64,000 nt of DNA from Mesorhizobium sp. GTDB lineage: Bacteria > Pseudomonadota > Alphaproteobacteria > Rhizobiales > Rhizobiaceae. The stretch's first letter is position 1, and each line of letters begins with the position of its first letter. Below, one piece after another: positions 42,330 through 52,047 of this stretch. A program made the translations under genes and the position numbers. The notes beneath the pieces are model-generated. The model worked only from the letters and a program-made list of their open reading frames with translations, did no database searches and was not told where the DNA came from. The stretch is taken from the NCBI GenBank assembly GCA_004017275.1, contig SAKE01000002.1, forward strand, positions 313,411 through 377,410. The letters are read 5' to 3'.

Positions 42330-42677
42330 GTCCTGCTTTCAGGGAATGCGCGGCTTTTGGGGAAGTAGTCCGAAACGATGCGCGACATTTGGTCGTTTTC
42401 CGGCATTTGGCAAGACTTTGCCGAATTCGCATCCCATATGATCTACGGAATCGATGACGATTCGTCGCGGCACGGCTCCGCTTTTTGCCGCAACCTGTTG
42501 TTAACCATCGATGTTTGCCCTTTCTTATCCATTCCCGCCGACACTCCGACCCGCCGGGGGCGTGATGTGGGACGGGACCCGGATCAACCATCTGATGGAG
42601 CCAGTTGTGCAGGCGCTGCCGGACAGCTACCTTGTTCGGTGGCATGATGCCGTTCGAAAAAATCGAGAAAAGCCTTC
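42330..42677. other. Divergent pepA / lptF intergenic region
   Basis: 348 bp that must hold the promoters of pepA-holC and of the lptF-lptG-lptD operon. An 89-codon frame at 42378-42647 lacks a ribosome-binding site and recognisable sequence. I could not assign a convincing promoter. Confidence 0.5.
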
Positions 42678-43880
42678 ATGAAGGTCGTTGAACGCTACAT
42701 CATGCGCCGCACTTTCGTGGTCTTCATGGCCGCGCTTGTCTGGACGCTGGCCATCGTGTGGACGACACAGGTGCTGGCAAAGATCGATCTGGTCACCGAC
42801 AGCGGCCAGTCGGCGCTGACCTTCTTCGAAGTCGCCGCCCTCATTCTTCCGTCCATCATCCCGATCGTGGTGCCTTTTGCGCTGGTGGTGGCGGTCGCAC
42901 AGACACTCAGTGTCATGAATTCGGATTCCGAACTCGCCGTCGTCAATGCCGCGGGTGCCTCGCGCTGGACGATCGTGCGGCCAATCATGTTGCTGGCGCT
43001 CGCAGCCGCCGTCTTTTCCTTTGCCGTCGACAATGGCATCGACCCTTACGCACGACAGAAAAACCGCGCCCTGGTGGCGTCATCGCGCGCGGATTTGTTG
43101 TCGCTGATCATCCAGGAAGGCACCTTCCGCAAGATTGAGGACGGATTGTTCCTGCAGGTCGGCGAGCGGCTTCCCGACAATCGGCTGGGCGGCATTTTCG
43201 TCGCCGATTCGCGTGAAGAAGGTGTCAACCTCGTCTACTACGCCAAGACCGGCAGCATCATCGAACGCGGCGGCGAAAAGGTGCTGATGATGAATGACGG
43301 TGTCATCCATCGCAAAACGCTGACCGGCGATCTCTCCGTCATCCGCTTCACCTCCTATGCCTTCGACATGTCGGCCTTCATGGCGGCGGCTTCGGAGGTG
43401 ACGCTGCTGCCAAAGGACCAGACGACCCAGTACCTGCTCAATCCAAACCCCAACGACAAGAACTACCAGCAAATTCCAAATGAATACCGGGCCGAGGTCA
43501 ACCAGCGGTTTTCGGAATGGACCTACTCCATGGTCTTCGCGCTGATCGCGCTTGCGGTCGCCGGAGACGCACGCTCGCACCGCGAGGCGCGCGTCAATCC
43601 GCTGATCACGGCCATCGCGATATCGCTATTCGTGCGTTGGCTGGGCTTCTTTGCCGCCAGCAAGGCCGATGAAATCCCGCAATATGCCTATATGGTCTAT
43701 GGCGTGCCGATCGTGGCTTCCGCGGTGGCGATCTGGTTCATCGTCTCCAACCGGACCATGGAACTGCCGGTGGCTTGGGCGGATTGGATGACAAATTTCG
43801 CCACCCGTATCGGCGACAGCTGGAACGCTCTCAAGCTGCGTTTCTCCCGACGCGGCACTTCAGGGCAAGGGGTCAGCTGA
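42678..43880 (+). CDS. lptF: LPS export system permease LptF
   Basis: A 400-aa permease of the LptB2FGC transporter that extracts LPS from the inner membrane. Three membrane segments at each end (residues about 12-115 and 280-370) flank a periplasmic beta-jellyroll (QEGTFRKIEDGLFLQVGERL...VYYAKTGSIIERGGEKVLMMNDG). The N-terminal IMRRTF and the coupling-helix SELAVVNAAGAS that contacts LptB are typical. The stop overlaps the lptG start (TGATG). Confidence 0.95.
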   Translation: MKVVERYIMRRTFVVFMAALVWTLAIVWTTQVLAKIDLVTDSGQSALTFFEVAALILPSIIPIVVPFALVVAVAQTLSVMNSDSELAVVNAAGASRWTIVRPIMLLALAAAVFSFAVDNGIDPYARQKNRALVASSRADLLSLIIQEGTFRKIEDGLFLQVGERLPDNRLGGIFVADSREEGVNLVYYAKTGSIIERGGEKVLMMNDGVIHRKTLTGDLSVIRFTSYAFDMSAFMAAASEVTLLPKDQTTQYLLNPNPNDKNYQQIPNEYRAEVNQRFSEWTYSMVFALIALAVAGDARSHREARVNPLITAIAISLFVRWLGFFAASKADEIPQYAYMVYGVPIVASAVAIWFIVSNRTMELPVAWADWMTNFATRIGDSWNALKLRFSRRGTSGQGVS

Positions 43881-44962
43881 TGGGCTGGACGCTGGGCCGC
43901 TATTTCTTCTTCCGCTATGTGACGATCACCATCTGGTTCTTCATCGGCCTGCTGGCGCTGGTGTTCCTGATCGATTTCACCGAACTCTCCGGACGCACGA
44001 CAGGCCTGCCCGGCTTCACCTACGGGACGGCAGTGGCCATTTCGGGCCTCCGAATGCCGATGATCATGCTCCAGACCGTGCCGTTTGTCGGTCTGTTCTC
44101 GGCGATGGCGACGCTGGTATCGCTCAACCGGCGTTACGAGTTGGTCATCGCGCGTTCCGCCGGCGTCTCCGCCTGGCAATTCCTGTTGCCATGCTGCATC
44201 GGAGCCTTGCTGTTCGGCGTCCTGTCGGTTGGCGTCATCAATCCGCTCGCGGCGCACGCATTCTCTTGGTCCGAGCAGATCGAAACCCAGTTGCGTTCCG
44301 GTAAATCGAACACGGTTTCGGCCGACGCCGCGCCCTGGATTCGGCAGAAGACCGGTTCGGGGGACACCATCATCGGTGCGCGGGCCATCCTGAACCAGGG
44401 CCTGGAGATGGCCGATGTCGTCTTTTTCATTCTCGACCCACAAGGCAATATCGTCGAGCGCAAGGACGCCGCGCGCGCCTTCCTGCGTGACGGCTATTGG
44501 GAATTGCAGGACGTCAAGACGCTCCAGAACGGCACGATCCAGGCATCGGCAAGCGATCGCGTGCCGACCAATCTGAAGCCTGAATTCGTGCAAGAGCGGC
44601 TGGCGCGCCCCGAAACCATCCCTTTCTACGACCTGCCCGGAAAGATCGAGGTTGCCCGCTCCTTCGGCCTCAAGGCAAATGCCTTTGCCATGCAGTTTGA
44701 TTCGCTGCTGGCGTTGCCGTTCCTTCTCGTCGCCATGACGCTGATTGCGGCAACGGTTTCAATGCAATTTGCTAGGATGGGGCAGTCGGCGACGATGATT
44801 CTGGGTGGCATCATCGCTGGCTTTCTGCTTTATGTCGTTTCGGTGCTGGTGAAGGCATTCGGCGTGGCGGGGTTCGTGCCGACTGTCGTAGCCGCCTGGG
44901 TGCCGGTCGTGGTGGCTATGTTCTTCGGGGTGACTTTCCTGCTATACAAGGAAGACGGCTAG
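43880..44962 (+). CDS. lptG: LPS export system permease LptG
   Basis: A 360-aa partner of LptF with the same 3 + 3 membrane topology and central jellyroll. MGWTLGRYFFFRYVTITIWFF opens the protein, and NRRYELVIARSAGVSAWQF is the coupling helix. The ATG at 43880 overlaps the lptF stop; a longer frame from 43775 lies inside lptF and is not used. Its TAG overlaps the GTG of lptD by one base, so all three are coupled. Confidence 0.95.
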   Translation: MGWTLGRYFFFRYVTITIWFFIGLLALVFLIDFTELSGRTTGLPGFTYGTAVAISGLRMPMIMLQTVPFVGLFSAMATLVSLNRRYELVIARSAGVSAWQFLLPCCIGALLFGVLSVGVINPLAAHAFSWSEQIETQLRSGKSNTVSADAAPWIRQKTGSGDTIIGARAILNQGLEMADVVFFILDPQGNIVERKDAARAFLRDGYWELQDVKTLQNGTIQASASDRVPTNLKPEFVQERLARPETIPFYDLPGKIEVARSFGLKANAFAMQFDSLLALPFLLVAMTLIAATVSMQFARMGQSATMILGGIIAGFLLYVVSVLVKAFGVAGFVPTVVAAWVPVVVAMFFGVTFLLYKEDG

Positions 44963-47379
44963 TGAGGGAGGCGTTTTTGCCCAGCAACAGGCAGGCCGGT
45001 TTGGCGCGCCTCTATGCGGCGACCGCCTTGGCGTGCGTGCTTGCCTACGCCGTTCCGGCACCGGCGCTTGCGCAGGAGGTCGGCGACATGGCGACATCGG
45101 TTCCGTCCGGCTCGCAGATGCTGCTGGCGGCCGATACGCTGGTCTACAACAACGACAACCAGACGGTGACCGCCGTCGGTGGCGTCCAGATCGACTATGG
45201 TGGCAATCGCCTTGTCGCCCAGCGGGTCGAATACAACCGCAATACCAAGCGGATGGTGGCGAGCGGCAATGTCGAAGTCATCAACAGCGACGGCACCAAG
45301 ATCAATTCGGAACATATCGACATCACCGATGATTTCGCCGACGGCTTCGTCAACGCGTTGCGCGTCGAAACCATCGACAAGGCCTATTTCGCCGCCGAAA
45401 GCGCCGAGCGCATGGGCGGCGTGCTGACCACGTTCCACAATGGCGTCTACACCGCCTGCGAACCGTGTGAGGACAAGCCCGACAAAGCGCCGACCTGGCG
45501 CGTCAAGGCCAGGAAGATCATCTGGAACGGCGAGAAGAAAACGGTTCGCTTCGAGAATGCGAATTTCGAATTCTTCGGCTTTCCGCTCGCCTATCTGCCT
45601 GCATTCGAGATTGCCGACCCGACGGTGAAGCGCAAGAGCGGCTTCCTGATCCCCGGCGTCGTCTTCAACGACGATCTCGGCGTCGGCGTAAAAGTTCCCT
45701 ACTACTTCGCCTTGTCACCGACCTATGACCTGACCGTCACCGGCACCGGCTACACCAAGCAGGGCTTCCTCGGCGAGGCCGAGTGGCGCCAGCGCTTCAA
45801 CAATGGCCAGTACAGTTTGAAAATCGCCGGAATCCATCAGCAGGATCCCGATGCCTTCCTCGACACGACTGCCTTTCCCCCCAACGGCAACAATGTAAAT
45901 TCGGGTGCGGCGGGCGATCCCAACAAATTCCGCGGTATGATGGGTACCCAAGGCCAGTTCGCCATCAATTCGCGCTGGAATTTCGGCTGGGACGTGCTGT
46001 TGCAGACCGACAAGAATTTCTCGAACACCTACGACATCGCCAAGTACAATGCCTCCGTCCACCAGTCGTCGGTCTACCTGACGGGTCTCAATGGCCGCAA
46101 CTATTTCGACGTGCGCGCCATGCACTTCGATGTGCAGGAGGATGCGCTCGACAGCAATCCCTACGCCCGAAGCGGCCAGCAGCCCTGGGTGCTGCCGTCG
46201 CTGGATTACGCCTATATTCCCGACGCATCGGTCGCCGGTGGCCAGCTGTCGCTCAATGTCAACGCGCGTGTCATCAGCCGTGACGATCTCGATAAGACTT
46301 TCTTCACCCCCACACAGCGTGTCCCTGGCATCGAAGGCGAATCGGGCCGTCTCACCGCTGAGGCCGAATGGAAGCGCAGCTTCGTCACCGATGATGGGCT
46401 GGTGCTGACGCCGTTGCTCGCGCTGCAGGGCGACGTCGACTACCTCAAAGCGTCATCGGCTTCGCTCGACGCCGTCAACAATATGGCCACGAATTTGGGG
46501 CAGCAGGCCGATATGCGGTCGTCGTTTGCCCGTTACATGGCAACAGCCGGGCTTGAGATGCGTTGGCCGGTGCTGTTTTCCATGGCCAGCGGGTCCAGCC
46601 ACGTGATCGAGCCGATGGCGCAGGTCTTCATGCGACCGAACGAGCAGTATGTCGGCGGTCTCGCCGTTCCCAACGAAGACGCCCAAAGCATGGTCTTCGA
46701 CGCGACCACCTTGTTCGAACGCGACAAGTTCTCCGGTTATGACCGTGTCGAAGGCGGTTCGCGCGCCAATGTCGGCTTCCGCTATTCCGGCTCCTACAAC
46801 AATGGCTGGGGCACCAACGCCATTTTCGGCCAATCCTATCAGATCGGCGGCGAGAATTCCTTCGCCACACCGGATCTGGTCAATGTCGGCGCCAATTCCG
46901 GTCTCGACACGACCAAGTCCGACTATGTCGGCCTGTTCGGCATCAACAGCCCCAACGGTTTCGCGGCCTCGGTCAGCGGCCGTTTCGATGAACAGAGCTT
47001 TGAAATCCGCCGTGCCGAAGTGAAGGCCGCCTATTCCGGCCTGCCGGTGTCGCTGAGCGCCAAATATGCCTTCATCCAGGCCCAGCCACTGTACGGTTTC
47101 ACCACCGACCGTCACGAGGTCACGCTTGGTGCATCGACGCATCTCGCCGAGAACTGGCGCGTCTTCGGCACCGGAACCTACGACCTGCAGCAAAGCCTTC
47201 TGGTCAGGGATGGCGTCGGTTTCGCCTACAACGATTCCTGCTTCACCTATCTGATGACCTACTCGCAGTCGCGCGACCTGAACACCAGGGAGGTGTCGCA
47301 GACGATCGGCTTCAATCTGTCGTTCCGCACCCTCGGCGATTTCGGCTCGTCGAGCAGTGCCATCGACTCGATCCAGTAA
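44962..47379 (+). CDS. lptD: LPS assembly outer-membrane protein LptD
   Basis: An 805-aa outer-membrane barrel that, with LptE, inserts LPS into the outer leaflet. A signal peptide ends near residue 38 (ALAQE). Residues about 45-150 are the LptA-like jellyroll (LLAADTLVYNNDNQTVTAVGGVQIDYGGNRLVAQRVEY), with the cysteine pair YTACEPCEDKP; the large barrel follows. The start is GTG at 44962, overlapping the lptG stop. Confidence 0.95.
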   Translation: MREAFLPSNRQAGLARLYAATALACVLAYAVPAPALAQEVGDMATSVPSGSQMLLAADTLVYNNDNQTVTAVGGVQIDYGGNRLVAQRVEYNRNTKRMVASGNVEVINSDGTKINSEHIDITDDFADGFVNALRVETIDKAYFAAESAERMGGVLTTFHNGVYTACEPCEDKPDKAPTWRVKARKIIWNGEKKTVRFENANFEFFGFPLAYLPAFEIADPTVKRKSGFLIPGVVFNDDLGVGVKVPYYFALSPTYDLTVTGTGYTKQGFLGEAEWRQRFNNGQYSLKIAGIHQQDPDAFLDTTAFPPNGNNVNSGAAGDPNKFRGMMGTQGQFAINSRWNFGWDVLLQTDKNFSNTYDIAKYNASVHQSSVYLTGLNGRNYFDVRAMHFDVQEDALDSNPYARSGQQPWVLPSLDYAYIPDASVAGGQLSLNVNARVISRDDLDKTFFTPTQRVPGIEGESGRLTAEAEWKRSFVTDDGLVLTPLLALQGDVDYLKASSASLDAVNNMATNLGQQADMRSSFARYMATAGLEMRWPVLFSMASGSSHVIEPMAQVFMRPNEQYVGGLAVPNEDAQSMVFDATTLFERDKFSGYDRVEGGSRANVGFRYSGSYNNGWGTNAIFGQSYQIGGENSFATPDLVNVGANSGLDTTKSDYVGLFGINSPNGFAASVSGRFDEQSFEIRRAEVKAAYSGLPVSLSAKYAFIQAQPLYGFTTDRHEVTLGASTHLAENWRVFGTGTYDLQQSLLVRDGVGFAYNDSCFTYLMTYSQSRDLNTREVSQTIGFNLSFRTLGDFGSSSSAIDSIQ

Positions 47380-47470
47380 CAATCGGCGACATCGTTTCGC
47401 CGCATAGGGCTGGCACGGATTTCGCGCACCTGAAAAGATAGAAATTGGGCGGAACCGGGATAGAATTGGG

Positions 47471-48406
47471 ATGCCAACGATGAGGAAACACCTCTTTTCA
47501 GCAGGTTTCGCGTTGCTGGTGGCGGCAGCGTCCGTGCCGCTCACGGTGATGACGCCACCGGCTTTCGCCAGCGAGATCAAATACGTCGTCAACGACATTC
47601 CGGTCACCACCGGCGACATCGCCCATCGCGCCGCCTTCCTGAAGCTGCAGCGCAAGAAGGGTGATGCCGGCCAGGAAATGATCGACCAGACGCTGCGCAT
47701 GGCCGAGGCCAAGCGGCTTGGTATCCGCATCAGCGACGCGCAGGTCGAGGCCGCCTATCAGCGCTTCGCCTCGAGCAACAAGATGCAGCTCAGCCAGCTC
47801 GACGGCGTCATGGAGAAGTCAGGCGTCGGCAAGAGCCACTTCAAGGAGTTCATCCGCGCCCAGATGGCCTGGAACCAGGCCTTGAGCGCGCGCAACCGTT
47901 CCGGCGACGGCACCGGTGCCGTCAGCGAACAGGACCTCGTCCGGAAAATGCTCGAAAAAGGTGGCTCCAAGCCGAGCGCCACCGAGTACATGCTGCAGCA
48001 GGTGATCTTCGTGGTGCCGGCGGCCGAACGCAGCGCGACGCTGGGCAAGCGCAAGCGCGAGGCCGACGCCATGCGTGCCCGCTTCAACGGCTGCAACACG
48101 ACGCGCGAATTCGCCAAGGGCCTGATCGACGTTACCGTTCGCGATCTGGGCCGAGTGCTGGCGCCGCAATTGCCGTCGGACTGGGCCGAGCAGATCAAAG
48201 CAACCAGGGTCGGCGGCGCCACCGTCACGCGCGAGACCGAACGCGGCGTCGAATTCATCGGCATCTGCTCGTCGCGCGAAGTGTCCGACGACAAGGTCGC
48301 GCAGATGGTGTTCCAGGGCGAAAGCTCCGGCGACAAGAACGCCGACGAGCTGAGCAAGAAATATGTCGACGAGCTGAAGGCGAAAGCCCGCATCGTCAAG
48401 CGCTGA
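47471..48406 (+). CDS. SurA-like periplasmic chaperone (N-terminal domain)
   Basis: A 311-aa periplasmic protein with a signal peptide (cleavage near residue 33, AFAS). The SurA N-terminal chaperone domain is seen in [30 protein letters not shown]...[32 protein letters not shown] PpiC-type parvulin domain is not obvious; the C-half is degenerate, so catalytic isomerase activity is doubtful. It follows lptD by 91 bp and precedes pdxA by 1 bp, the usual place for surA, and would assist LptD and porin folding. A start three codons later (MRKH) is possible. Confidence 0.82.
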   Translation: MPTMRKHLFSAGFALLVAAASVPLTVMTPPAFASEIKYVVNDIPVTTGDIAHRAAFLKLQRKKGDAGQEMIDQTLRMAEAKRLGIRISDAQVEAAYQRFASSNKMQLSQLDGVMEKSGVGKSHFKEFIRAQMAWNQALSARNRSGDGTGAVSEQDLVRKMLEKGGSKPSATEYMLQQVIFVVPAAERSATLGKRKREADAMRARFNGCNTTREFAKGLIDVTVRDLGRVLAPQLPSDWAEQIKATRVGGATVTRETERGVEFIGICSSREVSDDKVAQMVFQGESSGDKNADELSKKYVDELKAKARIVKR

Positions 48407-48407
48407 C

Positions 48408-49436
48408 GTGGACAGCAGAGTAATAGCGCTCGCATTGAGCGTCGGCGATCCGTCCGGCATCGGGCCGGAGATCGCCATCGCCGCCTTCCTGGCGCGCGAG
48501 GCTGCTGCCTTGCCTCCCTTCTATCTGCTCGGCGATCCGGCGCTGATCGCATCGCGGGCGCGTCTCCTCGGCATTTCGCTGCCGATACTCGAAACAACAC
48601 CAGCACGGGCAGCGCAAGTGTTTGCCCGCGCCCTGCCAATCGTTCCGCTGGCCGCCCGCTGCATCGACAGCCCCGGCCGACCGGACCCGGCCAATGCGGC
48701 CGGCACCATCGAAGCCATCGACCGCGCCGTCGCCGACTGCCTCGCCGGCGAAGCTTCGGCTGTCGTCACCTGCCCCATCGCCAAGAAGCCGCTCTACGAT
48801 GCCGGCTTCCGCTTTCCCGGTCACACCGAATATCTGGCGCATCTGGCGGCCCGGCACAGCGGCGTCGAAGCGATGCCGGTGATGATGCTGGCTGGGCCGG
48901 ACCTGCGCACCGTTCCCGTCACCATCCACATCGCGCTGGCGGAGGTGCCCAAGGCATTGACCACCGGATTGATCGTCGCGACTGCGCGCGTCACCGCCGC
49001 CGATCTCATCCGTCGTTTCGGCATCGCCAGCCCGCGGCTGGCGATTGCGGGGCTCAATCCACATGCCGGCGAAGGCGGCGCCATGGGCCTCGAGGACGAG
49101 CGCATCGTGCGCCCGGCGGTCGACATCCTGCGGGCCGAAGGTATCGACGCTTTCGGCCCCCTTCCGGCCGACACGTTATTCCATGCCCGGGCGCGAGCCG
49201 GTTATGACGCAGCCCTTTGCATGTATCACGACCAAGCGCTGATTCCGGCCAAGGCGCTGGCCTTCGATGAGGCGGTCAATGTCACGCTCGGCCTGCCCTT
49301 CATCCGCACCTCACCCGACCACGGCACCGCCTTCGACATCGCCGGCAAGGGCGTGGCGCGGCCCGACAGCCTGATGGCGGCATTGAAGCTTGCCCGGCAA
49401 TTGGCCGACACGAACACGAGGCCGGTTGCCGCATGA
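48408..49436 (+). CDS. pdxA: 4-hydroxythreonine-4-phosphate dehydrogenase
   Basis: A 342-aa NAD-dependent enzyme of the DXP-dependent pyridoxal phosphate pathway. The N-terminus [17 protein letters not shown] is invariant in PdxA, and the metal-binding histidines lie in [11 protein letters not shown], in [20 protein letters not shown] and in [17 protein letters not shown]. Start is GTG at 48408, one base after the SurA-like gene's stop. It stands between surA-like and rsmA as in many proteobacteria. Confidence 0.96.
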   Translation: MDSRVIALALSVGDPSGIGPEIAIAAFLAREAAALPPFYLLGDPALIASRARLLGISLPILETTPARAAQVFARALPIVPLAARCIDSPGRPDPANAAGTIEAIDRAVADCLAGEASAVVTCPIAKKPLYDAGFRFPGHTEYLAHLAARHSGVEAMPVMMLAGPDLRTVPVTIHIALAEVPKALTTGLIVATARVTAADLIRRFGIASPRLAIAGLNPHAGEGGAMGLEDERIVRPAVDILRAEGIDAFGPLPADTLFHARARAGYDAALCMYHDQALIPAKALAFDEAVNVTLGLPFIRTSPDHGTAFDIAGKGVARPDSLMAALKLARQLADTNTRPVAA

Positions 49437-49446
49437 GACCGCAAGC

Positions 49447-50286
49447 ATGAGCATCGACGGGCTGCCGCCGCTGCGCGAGGTGATCGAGCGTCATGGGCTG
49501 CAGGCAAAGAAGGCGCTCGGCCAGAATTTCCTGTTAGACCTCAATTTGACCGGCAAGATCGCCCGCACCGCCGGCGATTTGACCAATGCGACAGTGATCG
49601 AGGTCGGTCCCGGACCTGGTGGGCTGACACGCGCCTTGCTCTCCAACGGCGCGCGTCAAATCATTGCCATCGAGCGCGACGAACGCTGCCTGGCTGCCCT
49701 TGCCGAAGTGTCCGACCATTATCCTGGCCGGCTGGAGATTGTGTCCGGCGATGCGCTGAAGACGGACTTCGCAACCGTTGCCAGTCGAGCGGGCGGGGAT
49801 GGCGGCCCGGTAAAGATCGTGGCCAACCTGCCCTACAATATCGGCACGGAGCTTCTGGTACGCTGGTTGACGGTCAGCGAATGGCCGCCCTTCTACACTT
49901 CGATGACATTGATGTTCCAGCGCGAGGTGGCCGAGCGCATCGTCGCGCCCGCCGGCAGCGACAGCTATGGAAGGCTGGGAGTTCTTGCCGGCTGGCGGAC
50001 GGAGGCGAGGATCGCCTTCGACGTACCGCCCCAGGCATTCACGCCGCCGCCAAAGGTCACGTCCTCGGTGGTGCATCTGGTGCCGCGCCGGACGCCCCTG
50101 CCCGCCGAGGTGAAAAAGCTCGGCCGCGTCACCGAAGCAGCCTTCGGCCAACGCCGCAAGATGCTGCGGCAGAGCGTGAAAAGCCTCGGCGGCGAGGCCC
50201 TGCTCGAACGCGCCGGTATCGATCCGACACGCCGCGCCGAAACGCTCAGCGTCGAGGAGTTCGTCCGGCTGACCAACGCGGTGTAG
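49447..50286 (+). CDS. rsmA: 16S rRNA (adenine(1518)/(1519)-N6)-dimethyltransferase
   Basis: A 279-aa KsgA/RsmA that dimethylates two adenines in helix 45 of 16S rRNA late in 30S assembly. [11 protein letters not shown] opens the SAM domain, [16 protein letters not shown] is motif I, and [16 protein letters not shown] carries the NLPY catalytic motif. The C-terminal helical domain ends [14 protein letters not shown]... The ATG at 49447 is chosen; 19 more codons upstream overlap pdxA. Confidence 0.97.
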   Translation: MSIDGLPPLREVIERHGLQAKKALGQNFLLDLNLTGKIARTAGDLTNATVIEVGPGPGGLTRALLSNGARQIIAIERDERCLAALAEVSDHYPGRLEIVSGDALKTDFATVASRAGGDGGPVKIVANLPYNIGTELLVRWLTVSEWPPFYTSMTLMFQREVAERIVAPAGSDSYGRLGVLAGWRTEARIAFDVPPQAFTPPPKVTSSVVHLVPRRTPLPAEVKKLGRVTEAAFGQRRKMLRQSVKSLGGEALLERAGIDPTRRAETLSVEEFVRLTNAV

Positions 50287-50296
50287 GAAGCTGCCG

Positions 50297-50319
50297 ATCT
50301 CCCCCACAAGTGGGGAGAT
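50297..50319. repeat. Palindrome between convergent rsmA and gmk
   Basis: ATCTCCCC (50297-50304) and GGGGAGAT (50312-50319) form a perfect 8-bp stem around CCACAAGT. The sequence resembles the arms of the element at 5119-5228. Placed between convergent stops, it may end transcription from both sides. Confidence 0.6.
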
Positions 50320-50334
50320 TGGCGCTTCACCGCC

Positions 50335-50991
50335 TCAGCCCGTCTTCTCGTCCAGCAGTCCCGAGACGAAATCGAACAGGCCAGGCCGGCGATCGCGCCT
50401 CAGCCGCTCGGCGACGACGATGCCGCGCACTTCGGCGAAGGCGCGGTCGAGATCGTCATTGACGATGACGAAATCATATTCCTTCCAGTGCTCGATCTCG
50501 TTGCGGGCGTTTTTCAGCCGTGTCTCGATCACCGCCTCTTGGTCTTCGGCGCGGCGCTTCAGCCGCGCCTTCAATTCCTTCATCGACGGCGGCAGGATGA
50601 AGATCGAGACGATGTCGGCGCGCATTTTCTCCTTGAGCTGCTGAGCGCCTTGCCAGTCGATGTCGAACAGCATGTCGCGCCCTTCAGACAGCGCCAATTC
50701 GGCCGGTTCGCGCGGGGTCGCATAGCAATTGCCGTGCACCTCGGCCCATTCGAGCAGCGCGTCGGAATCACGCAGCCGCTCGAACTCGCGCATCGTCCGG
50801 AAATGGTAGTGGACGCCCTCGATCTCGCTGCCGCGGCGCGGCCTGGTGGTGACCGAGACCGACAGTTCGAGGCTGGAATCGCTTTCCAGAAGGTTGCGCG
50901 CGATCGTCGACTTGCCGGCGCCGGATGGCGACGACAGGACGAGCATCAGGCCCCGGCGGCGAATGCGGGACCCCAAATCCTTGGCAACCAT
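50335..50991 (-). CDS. gmk: Guanylate kinase
   Basis: A 218-aa enzyme phosphorylating GMP to GDP. The P-loop SPSGAGKST is at about residues 20-28; [19 protein letters not shown] is the GMP-binding segment; [11 protein letters not shown] and [22 protein letters not shown] follow. It lies 3 bp after the yicC-family gene, the common yicC-gmk pair. Confidence 0.97.
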   Translation of the reverse strand: MVAKDLGSRIRRRGLMLVLSSPSGAGKSTIARNLLESDSSLELSVSVTTRPRRGSEIEGVHYHFRTMREFERLRDSDALLEWAEVHGNCYATPREPAELALSEGRDMLFDIDWQGAQQLKEKMRADIVSIFILPPSMKELKARLKRRAEDQEAVIETRLKNARNEIEHWKEYDFVIVNDDLDRAFAEVRGIVVAERLRRDRRPGLFDFVSGLLDEKTG

Positions 50992-50994
50992 CGG

Positions 50995-51885
50995 CTACTC
51001 CAGATTCTGGATCTGTTCACGAAACTGGTCGACCACCGCCTTCAGCTCCAACCCGATCGCGGTGACGGCGGCGGCATTCGACTTCGAACACAGCGTATTC
51101 GATTCGCGGTTAAATTCCTGTGCCAGAAAATCGAGCTTGCGGCCGACCGCGCCGCCGCCCTTCAGCAATGCCCGGCCGGATGCAACATGCGTTTTCAGCC
51201 GGTCGATCTCTTCACGAATATCGGCCTTGGTGGCCAGGAACGCCGCCTCCATGTGCAACCGGCTTGCGTCCAGATTGGCGGAAGCGTCCATCAGAAGCTT
51301 GACCTGTTCGGCGATGCGCTCGCGGATCGCCATCGTCTCGCGTGACGGATCCACCTCGGCCCGCAGCGTCAGCGCTTCAATCATGTCGATATGACCCGAC
51401 AGCAGCAAAGCCAGCGCGGCACCCTCGCTTTGTCGTGCCTGTTCGAGCCCTTTCAGGGCCACCTCGAGCGCGGCCATGATCGCGGCATCGAGCGCGACCC
51501 TTGCCTCCTCGGTTTCGACAGTTTCGGGAATGTCGAGCACGCCGCGCAGCGAAAGCAATCCGTCCGATGTCGCGGGAGCAACGCCGAATTGCTCCTGCAG
51601 CCTTTTGGCGAGCCCCGCCAGGTCTTTCAGGAAGGCCTCGTTGACGACCGGCTGCGCCTGCGTGCCGGCGGCACGGCCGATGCTCAGCGTCGCCTGGAAA
51701 TTGCCTCGCGCAAAACGCTTCTGAAGTATCTGCCTCACGGTCGGTTCCAGCCGCTCGAAGCCTTGCGGCAGACGCAGCCGCACCTCGACGCTCTTGCCAT
51801 TGACGGACTTCACCTCCCAGGCGATCGAGGTGCCTTCATGCTCGGCGACGGCTCGCGCAAAACCGGTCATGCTCTGCAAATTCAT
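50995..51885 (-). CDS. YicC family endoribonuclease-like protein
   Basis: A 296-aa protein of the YicC/YloC family. It starts with the family's SMTGFARAVAEHEGTSIAWEVKSVNGKSVEVRLRLPQGFE, and the C-terminal DUF1732 domain ends with DREIDRLKTHV-like and LDFLAQEFNRESNTLCSKS motifs with conserved E and N residues. YicC of E. coli is an endoribonuclease acting on small RNAs. The ATG at 51885 is preferred over a GTG at 51894. Confidence 0.9.
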   Translation of the reverse strand: MNLQSMTGFARAVAEHEGTSIAWEVKSVNGKSVEVRLRLPQGFERLEPTVRQILQKRFARGNFQATLSIGRAAGTQAQPVVNEAFLKDLAGLAKRLQEQFGVAPATSDGLLSLRGVLDIPETVETEEARVALDAAIMAALEVALKGLEQARQSEGAALALLLSGHIDMIEALTLRAEVDPSRETMAIRERIAEQVKLLMDASANLDASRLHMEAAFLATKADIREEIDRLKTHVASGRALLKGGGAVGRKLDFLAQEFNRESNTLCSKSNAAAVTAIGLELKAVVDQFREQIQNLE

Positions 51886-52047
51886 ATCGCCCACGCGTCC
51901 CCCTGGCGCATCAACCCCGAAACCGGCTTTCCGGGGCGGAGCAAATGCGGCTTGAAAATGACTGCGCGCCCAGGCACGTCGAAAACGGACGCGGGGCGCT
52001 CTTCCATATGTCAGGGCGTTGCCCGGTCGGCAGCGCCTTTCTTCATC

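Noticed and set aside
42378..42647. An 89-codon open frame between pepA and lptF
   Set aside because: Composition looks non-coding and there is no homology or ribosome-binding site.
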